Assembly (NCBI GenBank): GCA_002279355.1
Contig: NCBV01000012.1
Location: 1 to 64,000 of the forward strand
Reading direction: 5' to 3'
Source of the DNA: Acidiphilium sp. 37-60-79
Lineage (GTDB): Bacteria; Pseudomonadota; Alphaproteobacteria; Acetobacterales; Acetobacteraceae
DNA length: 64,000 bases
Shown: piece by piece, positions 57,542 through 64,000 of the stretch
How positions within the stretch are numbered: the first letter of the stretch is position 1
How the letters are laid out: every line of letters begins with the position of its first letter
Notes under the pieces: generated by a model
The model's database searches: none
What the model was told of the DNA's origin: nothing
The model's input: only the letters and a program-made list of their open reading frames with translations
Program-made: the position numbers and the translations under genes

Positions 57542-58258
57542 ATGGAAACCATGCCGCATCTTTTGATCATCGATGATGATCGCGAAATCCGGGATCTGCT
57601 GGGCCGCTTTTTAGAGCGCGAGCGATTCCGCGTCACGCTGGCGCGCGATGGCCGCGAGGCCCGGCGTGCCTTTATCAACGGCCATTTTCAACTGGTGGTG
57701 CTTGATCTGATGCTGCCCGGCGAATCGGGCCTGGAGCTCGCGCGCTGGCTGCGGGCGGACACTAAAGTGCCGATCATCATGCTGACCGCGATGAGCGAGG
57801 AGCCGGATCGGATTATCGGCCTCGAGCTCGGCGCGGATGATTACGTTACCAAGCCCTTTAACCCGCGCGAGCTAGCAGCGCGCATTCGCGCAGTGCTGCG
57901 TCGGGTGAGTGACCCCGAGCGGGGCCGGGAGCCGCCGGCGATGATTTACCGCTTTGGCGGCTGGGTGCTGGAAACCGCGCGCCGCCGCCTGATCAATCCT
58001 GATAATGTTGATGTGGCATTGACCGGCGGCGAGTATGAATTGCTGCTGGCCATGCTCGAGCGTCCGAACCGGGTGTTGACCCGCGATATGCTGCTCGATT
58101 TGCTGCGCGGGCGGCAGGCGGGCCCGTTTGACCGCGCCATCGATGTCGCGGTGTCGCGGCTCCGGCGCAAATTGGAGGATAATGGCCGCAACGCCCAATT
58201 GATCAAAACCGTGCGTGGCGGGGGCTATGTGCTGTCGGTGCAGGTGGAGCGCGGATGA
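57542..58258 (+). CDS. OmpR/PhoB-type response regulator
   Basis: A 238-residue two-domain regulator. The receiver has acidic pocket LLIIDDDRE, phospho-acceptor Asp55 in VVLDLMLPGESG, LTAMSE and conserved Lys in ADDYVTKPFNPRELAAR. A winged-helix output domain (about 130-235) ends SRLRRKLEDNGRNAQLIKTVRGGGYVL. It resembles OmpR. ATG 57542; the stop overlaps the kinase start as ATGA, so they form a two-component operon. Confidence 0.94.
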   Translation: METMPHLLIIDDDREIRDLLGRFLERERFRVTLARDGREARRAFINGHFQLVVLDLMLPGESGLELARWLRADTKVPIIMLTAMSEEPDRIIGLELGADDYVTKPFNPRELAARIRAVLRRVSDPERGREPPAMIYRFGGWVLETARRRLINPDNVDVALTGGEYELLLAMLERPNRVLTRDMLLDLLRGRQAGPFDRAIDVAVSRLRRKLEDNGRNAQLIKTVRGGGYVLSVQVERG

Positions 58259-59637
58259 ACGCTTTGGCGTCCGCCGGTTCCAAGCGGCGATGGCGATGGC
58301 GGCTTTGGCCGGCTAGCCTGGCCGGGCGCACCGCGCTTAGCCTATTGGTTGGTTTTGCGGCGGTGCAGGCGATTGGCTTGGCGATCCATACGTTCAATCA
58401 GCGGGCTCTCAATAATATCGAGGCGCAACGCGAGATCGCGACGCGGAGCGCGATGATCTACCGGCGCATTGCACGCGCGCCGCCCGGTCGCGAGCGTGCG
58501 GTGATGCGCCAAGAGCAGATATTGGCGGGGCCGCGCCACTTGCGGCTCACCCCGGAGCCACCGGTTCACGGTAGTTTTGCGCTCCCGTTGCCAGCCCGCC
58601 AGTTTTTGCGCGGCAGCATCATCGCCTTTCCAATGGCCAAAGCGATTAGGCCGCACGGCATGACGCTGCGCGGCGCGTTTAACCCGCCGCGCATCATGAT
58701 TAGTTTTCATTTGCCCGTCGGCTTGTGGCTGACCGTCATTTCACCGTTTCGCCCGGCGCCGCCATGGCGCACGCCCGGCTTCGCGACCGCCTTCATCGTT
58801 ATGTTTCTGCTGGGCGCGGTCATGATTATTTGGGCGGTGCTGCGCCTGACCGCGCCGGTGCGCACCCTCGCCGCGGCGGCTGAACAATTGGGCCGCGATA
58901 TTGGCAACGCGCCGGCCTTGCCTGAAGATGGGCCATCGGAAATCGCCACGGCCGCCGTCGCGTTCAACACCATGGCCGCCCGGATTCGGCGATTCGTCGA
59001 GGATCGGACCTTTTTGCTCACCGCCATTGGCCATGATTTGCGCACACCGATCACCCGGCTGAAATTGCGCGCCGAGTTTCTTGAGGATGACGCGGTTCGC
59101 GACAAATTCATGGCGGATCTTGATGAGCTGGAAGCGATGGTGGCCTCCACCCTCGCTTTCGGGCGCGATATTGCTGCGAGCGAGGCGATGGTGCCCGTCG
59201 ATATCGCGACGTTGTTGCGCACCGCCCTTGATGAAGCCGCCGATGTCGCGCCGGACGGGGCTGATAGCGTATCGTTCACCGGGCCCGATCATTTGACGCT
59301 GCGCGTCCGGCCCTTATCGCTCAAACGGGCGGTGGCCAATTTGATCGGCAACGCAATCAATTACGGGGGGGCTGCGCGGGTGAGTTTGCGCCAGCCGGAG
59401 CGCGACATGGTGCGCATTGATATTGAAGATGACGGGCCAGGGATTCCTGCCGCCGAGTTGGACCGGGTGTTCGAGCCGTTCCGCCGGATTGAAACCAGCC
59501 GCAACCGCCGCACCGGCGGCACGGGGCTGGGCCTTGCGATTGCGCGCAACGTCGTGCGGGCGCATGGCGGGGATATTACCCTCGCTAATCGCCCGGGCGG
59601 TGCCGGGCTGATTGCGAGTGTTTTCCTGCCGCTTTGA
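58255..59637 (+). CDS. EnvZ-like sensor histidine kinase
   Basis: A 460-residue membrane kinase. Two hydrophobic segments (about 28-46 and 176-200) flank a short periplasmic sensor; then come a HAMP domain, H-box AIGHDLRTPITRLKLRAEFL (His260), N-box LIGNAINYGG, G1 IEDDGPGIPAAELDRVFEPF and G2 GGTGLGLAIARNVVRAHGG. It would phosphorylate the regulator upstream, in response to an envelope signal that cannot be read from sequence. Confidence 0.94.
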   Translation: MNALASAGSKRRWRWRLWPASLAGRTALSLLVGFAAVQAIGLAIHTFNQRALNNIEAQREIATRSAMIYRRIARAPPGRERAVMRQEQILAGPRHLRLTPEPPVHGSFALPLPARQFLRGSIIAFPMAKAIRPHGMTLRGAFNPPRIMISFHLPVGLWLTVISPFRPAPPWRTPGFATAFIVMFLLGAVMIIWAVLRLTAPVRTLAAAAEQLGRDIGNAPALPEDGPSEIATAAVAFNTMAARIRRFVEDRTFLLTAIGHDLRTPITRLKLRAEFLEDDAVRDKFMADLDELEAMVASTLAFGRDIAASEAMVPVDIATLLRTALDEAADVAPDGADSVSFTGPDHLTLRVRPLSLKRAVANLIGNAINYGGAARVSLRQPERDMVRIDIEDDGPGIPAAELDRVFEPFRRIETSRNRRTGGTGLGLAIARNVVRAHGGDITLANRPGGAGLIASVFLPL

Positions 59638-59657
59638 GGTTTGAGGATAGCGTGGCG

Positions 59658-61316
59658 CTAACCGGCCTTGGTCCCCGATGATTGATCGTCGAAAAACGCC
59701 TTAATCACCTGCGGCTTCGCGGCTTCCTCAGCCACCAGCTCCTTTTTCGATAATTTGCCGACCAGCGTTTTGGGCAGGCTATCGCGAATCTCAATCGCTT
59801 TTGGGATTTCGATTTTGTTCAAGTGCGCTTTCAGAAATTCTAAAATCTCGGCTTCCGTCGCGCTGGCGCCTGGGCGCAGCGTGACGAATAGTTTGGGCGC
59901 TTGGCCGCGATACGAGTCTGGAATTCCGATGGCGATTGCATCCTGCACCGCCGGATGCTGATAGGCCGCCTCCTCAATCACCCGCGGATAGACATTATAG
60001 CCGCTGCACAGGATCAGATCCTTGATCCGATCGACGATGAATAAATAGCCGTCGGCATCGATATAGCCAATATCGCCGGTGCGCAGCGCCCCATCGATCA
60101 TGGCTTTTGCGGTCTCATCGGGCCGATCCAGATAGCCCTTCATCACTTGCGGGCCACGCACGCAAATCTCGCCCTTCTCGCCCTTGCCGGGCAGGGCGAT
60201 CCCAACCGAATTACGCTTGACCTTGTCGGGCGGCGTCGCGGTGACCACGGGCGAGGCTTCCGACAGGCCATAGCCCTCCAGGATCGCGCAGCGCGACAGG
60301 CGCTCGAACCGCTCGGCGGCCTCCGCAGCAATCGCCGCACCGCCGGAGATGCAGAATTTGATAAAGGACAAATCCATGCCGGTGCCTGCGGCATTGCTGA
60401 TGGCGGTGAATAATGTTGGCACGCCGGGTACAATTGTCGGGCGTTTACGCTGGATTGCCGCCATCAGCATTTTAATATCAAGGCGTGGCATTAGCACCAG
60501 CTCGGCGCCGATTGAGACGCCGAGATTCATCACGGCGGTCATCGCAAACACATGGAAAAACGGCAAAACACCGATAATGCGCTCGCCGCCTTCCACGAGT
60601 GGTGGCGAGCCGGCCAGCACTTGCTGCACATTGGCGGTGATATTGCCATGGGTCAGCATCGCGGCTTTCGGCACGCCGGTGGTGCCACCGGTGAATTGCA
60701 GTGCGGCGATATCCTCCAGCGGATCAATGGCGACGGCCGTCGGCTTCGCGGGACCGGCAATCAAAGCGGAGAACCGCACATAGGGTTTTGCGGCTGGAAT
60801 GGCGGCGCGTTCGGCGGATTTGAGCAGCCGAAACGCCCATGATTTCAGTGTAGGCAATGCGGCAGCCATCGAGCAGACGATCACCTGGTCGAGAAGCCCC
60901 TGGGCCACCAGCGCGCTGATTTTATCCTGGATCATCGGCACGTCGAGCGACACCATAATCCGGGTGCCAGCACTTTGCGCCTGGGCCGCCAACTCGCGTT
61001 CGGTGTAGAGCGGGTTGAAATTCACCACCGTGCCGCCAGCCTTCAGAATGGCGTAATACATCACGATGAAATAATGGGTGTTTGGCAAACAGAGCCCGAC
61101 CCGGGTGCCCTTGACCACGCCACGCTGCTGTAACCCGGCGGCAGCCCGATCGGCCAAGGCGGCCATTTCGCTCCAGTTCCAGCCGCGCCCGAGAAAATCC
61201 ACCGCCGGTCGTGCACCAAAGCGCCGAGCCGCCTCATCGAGCATGCTGCCAGCCGCGTGCGGAACCGCCTTGAAATCGGCCTGCGCCATCGGCGTTACGG
61301 TTGTTGTCGAGCCCAT
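59658..61316 (-). CDS. fadD: Long-chain fatty-acyl-CoA ligase
   Basis: ANL superfamily ligase of 552 residues. The P-loop signature LQFTGGTTGVPKAAMLTHGN, A5 EGYGLSEASP, A7 ALRTGDIGYIDADGYLFIVDRIKD and the C-terminal catalytic Lys in PKTLVGKLSKKEL are intact. It activates a carboxylic acid, probably a long-chain fatty acid, with CoA. It lies convergent to the histidine kinase. ATG 61316 with AGGAGG about ten bases upstream. Confidence 0.9.
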   Translation of the reverse strand: MGSTTTVTPMAQADFKAVPHAAGSMLDEAARRFGARPAVDFLGRGWNWSEMAALADRAAAGLQQRGVVKGTRVGLCLPNTHYFIVMYYAILKAGGTVVNFNPLYTERELAAQAQSAGTRIMVSLDVPMIQDKISALVAQGLLDQVIVCSMAAALPTLKSWAFRLLKSAERAAIPAAKPYVRFSALIAGPAKPTAVAIDPLEDIAALQFTGGTTGVPKAAMLTHGNITANVQQVLAGSPPLVEGGERIIGVLPFFHVFAMTAVMNLGVSIGAELVLMPRLDIKMLMAAIQRKRPTIVPGVPTLFTAISNAAGTGMDLSFIKFCISGGAAIAAEAAERFERLSRCAILEGYGLSEASPVVTATPPDKVKRNSVGIALPGKGEKGEICVRGPQVMKGYLDRPDETAKAMIDGALRTGDIGYIDADGYLFIVDRIKDLILCSGYNVYPRVIEEAAYQHPAVQDAIAIGIPDSYRGQAPKLFVTLRPGASATEAEILEFLKAHLNKIEIPKAIEIRDSLPKTLVGKLSKKELVAEEAAKPQVIKAFFDDQSSGTKAG

Positions 61317-61475
61317 TATTTCCTCCTTGAAGCCGAGCGATGGCCCAGCCGCGCGATCATCATTCTTGAGATTAACGCTTCATAGAGAAGCATGACGTAT
61401 TGGTTAGATACCAAATGGATATTCGCCCTGCAAGCGAACGATGTCCAGCGCACTCAGCTTTTCGTTGAGTGCGCA

Positions 61476-61503
61476 CAAAAAACGGAGCCATAAGGCTCCG
61501 TTT
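61476..61503 (-). terminator. Intrinsic terminator of the cold-shock gene
   Basis: On the minus strand AAACGGAGCC, loop TTAT, GGCTCCG run into TTTTTT. A second hairpin, GCGCACTCA / TGAGTGCGC at 61448-61474, follows at once. Confidence 0.85.
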
Positions 61504-61598
61504 AAACCGACCCACCAAACTTTTTCACCGCATGACAGGCGGCATTTGGCCCACAACACAGTGCGATCCCACCACCGCGATGCGTCGGCGGGGCCGTT

Positions 61599-61802
61599 TC
61601 ACATGGGCTTCAGGTTAACAGCGGCGGCTTTGCCACGTTCCATTGCAATTTCGTAAGATAATTTCTGCCCCTCGTTGAGGCTGCGCATCCCGGCGGCCTG
61701 AACCGCAGTAATATGCACAAAGACATCCTTGCCGCCATCTTGCGGGACAATGAAGCCAAATCCTTTGGTGGTGTTAAACCACTTAACCGTTCCAATCGCC
61801 AT
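61599..61802 (-). CDS. CspA family cold-shock protein
   Basis: A 67-residue nucleic-acid-binding OB-fold protein. RNP1 and RNP2 motifs are KGFGFI and DVFVHI, in the usual [20 protein letters not shown] context. It acts as an RNA chaperone and may be constitutive or cold-induced. ATG 61802 is the start; the open frame continues upstream without similarity. It has a private terminator. Confidence 0.95.
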   Translation of the reverse strand: MAIGTVKWFNTTKGFGFIVPQDGGKDVFVHITAVQAAGMRSLNEGQKLSYEIAMERGKAAAVNLKPM

Positions 61803-62126
61803 GGTCGCGTCGTCGCTCCTTAGACATCCCCGCCGCACGCCCGCCGCGCGGCTTGATGGGGACAACCGGAATTTGGGCATCCTGCCGGGGGACAAAACTC
61901 GCCATGCGCAACAAGGCAAGCCAAAATCGGTTGCTTTATTAATGGCGCAGAAATGTGTTCCGATGTCAACGCGTTTTGAGTGAACCGGCGACCAATCAAC
62001 GAGGGTGGGTCTGAGTGCGTCCCGATCGGTGGGCCCCTTCCGGTCGCGGGCAATTCGCGCCATAACCGCACTGACAGCAGGCGCTGCGCATCAATGACGC
62101 CGACAAAGATCATGGAGGACTATATA
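61803..62126. other. Divergent csp-acs intergenic region
   Basis: No gene seen. It must hold the promoters of both genes and the leader of the cold-shock mRNA. GGAGGAC at 62114-62120 is the acs ribosome binding site. An ATG-led open frame crossing it on the minus strand is only an upstream extension of the cold-shock frame. Confidence 0.5.
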
Positions 62127-64000
62127 ATGACCGACCAATTATTCCCGGTAAAACCCGAAATCGCCGCCCATGCCTTGGTTAATCGGGCACGCTATGATGC
62201 CATGGCGCAACAAGCCGCTACCGATCCGAATGGTTTTTGGGCCGGAGAAAAAGATCGGATCGATTGGATCCGCGCGCCAAAAATCATCAAAAATACCAGC
62301 TTCACCGGCGATGTTTCGATCAAATGGTTCGAGGATGGCGTGTTGAACGCCTCCGCTAACTGCCTTGATCGGCATTTGGCCACGCGCGGCGATCAGGTAG
62401 CGATTATCTGGGAGGGCGATGACCCGAACGACAGCAAGCATGTCACCTACCGGCAACTCCATGCCGAGGTGTGCCGCATGGCCAATGTGCTGAAATCACT
62501 CGGGGCGCAAAATGGTGATCGCATCACCATCTATTTGCCCATGGTGGTCGAAGCCGCCGTCGCGATTTTGGCTTGTGCGCGCATCGGCGCGATCCATTCG
62601 GTGGTGTTTGGCGGATTTTCGCCGGACAGCTTGGCCAATCGCATCCAGGATTGCGACTCCAAATTGCTGATCACCGCCGATGAAGGTCGTCGTGGTGGCC
62701 GCCGCGTGCCGCTCAAAGCCAATGTCGATGCAGCGTTGAAAACCTGCCCGATGCTGAAATCGGTGGTGGTGGTCAAAGTCACCGGCGGCGATGTCGCCAT
62801 GCAGGCCGGGCGCGATCACTGGTATCATGAAGCGAGCGCCGCCGTGTCAGCCGATTGCCCGCCCGAGCCGATGAACGCCGAGGACCCCCTATTTATTCTG
62901 TATACGTCAGGCTCGACCGGCAAACCCAAAGGCGTGCTGCATACGACCGGCGGATATATGGTGTGGGCCAGCTTCACCCATCAATATGTGTTCGATTATC
63001 ATCCGGGTGAGATTTACTGGTGCACTGCCGATGTCGGCTGGGTCACCGGCCATAGCTATATCGTGTACGGCCCGCTCGCCAATGGGGCGACCACGCTGAT
63101 GTTCGAGGGGATCCCCAACTATCCCGATAGCTCGCGTTTTTGGCAGGTGATCGATAAACATCAAGTCAATATTTTCTACACCGCGCCTACCGCGATCCGC
63201 GCGCTGATGCGCGATGGCGAAGCGCCGGTGCGCAAGACCTCGCGCGCCTCATTGCGCATTCTGGGCAGTGTCGGCGAGCCGATCAATCCAGAGGCTTGGC
63301 TGTGGTATTACCGCGTGGTTGGCGATAGCCGCTGCCCGATTGTCGATACGTGGTGGCAAACCGAAACCGGTGGCATTCTGATCAGCCCGCTGCCCGGCGC
63401 GATCGATCAGAAGCCCGGCTCGGCCACCTTGCCTCTGCCCGGCGTCAAACCGGTGCTGGTCGATGCCGAGGGGCATCCGCTCGAGGGCGCGACGGAGGGT
63501 AATTTGTGCATCGCCGATAGCTGGCCTGGGCAAATGCGCACCGTGTTCGGCGACCATGAGCGCTTCATCCAGACCTATTTTTCCACCTTCAAAGGCTATT
63601 ATTTCACCGGCGATGGCGCCCGGCGCGATGAGGATGGGTATTACTGGATCACCGGCCGGGTCGATGACGTGATCAATGTTTCGGGTCACCGGATGGGCAC
63701 TGCTGAGGTGGAGTCGGCCTTGGTCGCTAATTTGCAGGTCGCCGAAGCCGCTGTGGTTGGGTTCCCGCATGATATTAAAGGGCAGGGTATCTACGCCTAT
63801 GTCACGCTCAAAGCCGGCGTGGAGCCAACCGACACGCTGAAAAAAGAGCTGATCGCCTGGGTGCGCAAGGAGATTGGCCCGATTGCGGCGCCGGACGTGA
63901 TTCAGTGGGCGCCGGGCTTGCCGAAAACCCGCTCGGGCAAAATTATGCGCCGGATTTTGCGCAAAATCGCCGCCGATGAAACCGATAGTCTCGGGGATAT
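62127..64000 (+). CDS. acs: Acetyl-CoA synthetase (3' end beyond window)
   Basis: AMP-forming acetate activator. 624 residues fit in the window; the family has about 645, so about 20 are lost at the right edge. P-loop [19 protein letters not shown], the [10 protein letters not shown] motif, [28 protein letters not shown] and the Pat-acetylation/catalytic Lys in [11 protein letters not shown] are seen. ATG 62127 follows GGAGGAC by 6 bp. Confidence 0.97.
   Translation, partial: MTDQLFPVKPEIAAHALVNRARYDAMAQQAATDPNGFWAGEKDRIDWIRAPKIIKNTSFTGDVSIKWFEDGVLNASANCLDRHLATRGDQVAIIWEGDDPNDSKHVTYRQLHAEVCRMANVLKSLGAQNGDRITIYLPMVVEAAVAILACARIGAIHSVVFGGFSPDSLANRIQDCDSKLLITADEGRRGGRRVPLKANVDAALKTCPMLKSVVVVKVTGGDVAMQAGRDHWYHEASAAVSADCPPEPMNAEDPLFILYTSGSTGKPKGVLHTTGGYMVWASFTHQYVFDYHPGEIYWCTADVGWVTGHSYIVYGPLANGATTLMFEGIPNYPDSSRFWQVIDKHQVNIFYTAPTAIRALMRDGEAPVRKTSRASLRILGSVGEPINPEAWLWYYRVVGDSRCPIVDTWWQTETGGILISPLPGAIDQKPGSATLPLPGVKPVLVDAEGHPLEGATEGNLCIADSWPGQMRTVFGDHERFIQTYFSTFKGYYFTGDGARRDEDGYYWITGRVDDVINVSGHRMGTAEVESALVANLQVAEAAVVGFPHDIKGQGIYAYVTLKAGVEPTDTLKKELIAWVRKEIGPIAAPDVIQWAPGLPKTRSGKIMRRILRKIAADETDSLGD

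Noticed and set aside
57257-57559. Upstream open frame in the ornithine decarboxylase leader
   Set aside because: It crosses the divergent promoter and has no ribosome binding site or similarity.
61599-62063. Longer form of the cold-shock protein
   Set aside because: The family starts at MAIGTVKWF; the upstream extension is basic and unlike any cold-shock protein.

Overview
The window is a GC-rich stretch of an alphaproteobacterial chromosome, most likely from the Acetobacteraceae (an inference, not a search result). Supporting signs are the fliO-fliP / rpsT / dnaA neighbourhood, the hsp20-DUF1150 pair, the lgt-methyltransferase-pgeF-lipoprotein string, a beta-helix protein with a Hint domain, and class III PLP ornithine decarboxylase. 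Almost everything is housekeeping. There is no rRNA, tRNA, CRISPR array, transposase or prophage. Many genes are packed with 1-8 nt stop/start overlaps, which fixes most operon borders and start codons.

Layout. 1-4.9 kb: accessory genes (ankyrin protein cut by the left edge, a basic hypothetical, a triple YbjQ-domain protein, an exported beta-propeller, a lipase). 4.9-8.3 kb: leftward def-fmt-truA operon and rightward hsp20-DUF1150 pair, with two kinds of hairpin repeat next to them. 8.3-15.3 kb: serpin remnant, 11-bp tandem repeat, msrA, xth, FAH hydrolase, peptidase C26, lolA remnant, MarR, M17 aminopeptidase, TetR. 15.5-24.7 kb: uvrC, Hint protein, then a leftward envelope operon (hldD remnant, lgt, MidA-type methyltransferase, pgeF, lipoprotein) and ubiK. 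24.8-28.4 kb: fliO-fliP, rpsT, dnaA. 28.4-32.7 kb: thiC-thiO-thiS-thiG under a TPP riboswitch. 32.8-41.5 kb: GGDEF-EAL protein, DsbA-like oxidoreductase, two peptidoglycan enzymes (MltB and RlpA types) running into tmk-holB-metG-LysE-ASCH. 41.5-51 kb: double-retropepsin lipoprotein, DsbD-like transporter, hrpB, sugar-type methyltransferase, ABC1 kinase, oligoendopeptidase F. 51-64 kb: rlmJ-gpsA, frmA, exported barrel protein, dienelactone hydrolase, ornithine decarboxylase, a two-component system, fatty-acyl-CoA ligase, cold-shock protein and acs, which runs off the right edge.

The most unusual features are genetic rather than enzymatic. Three conserved genes (fmt, lolA, hldD) are each broken by one short internal deletion that also shifts the frame; at each junction the remaining bases can be read in both frames, as expected if short direct repeats had collapsed. 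Two families of composite hairpin repeats (three copies of A, two of B) sit against gene ends, and three neighbouring genes (truA, thiG, DUF1150) take their TAG stop from the repeat itself. Other points are a ROSE-like RNA thermometer with a sigma32-type promoter before hsp20, and a serpin fossil.
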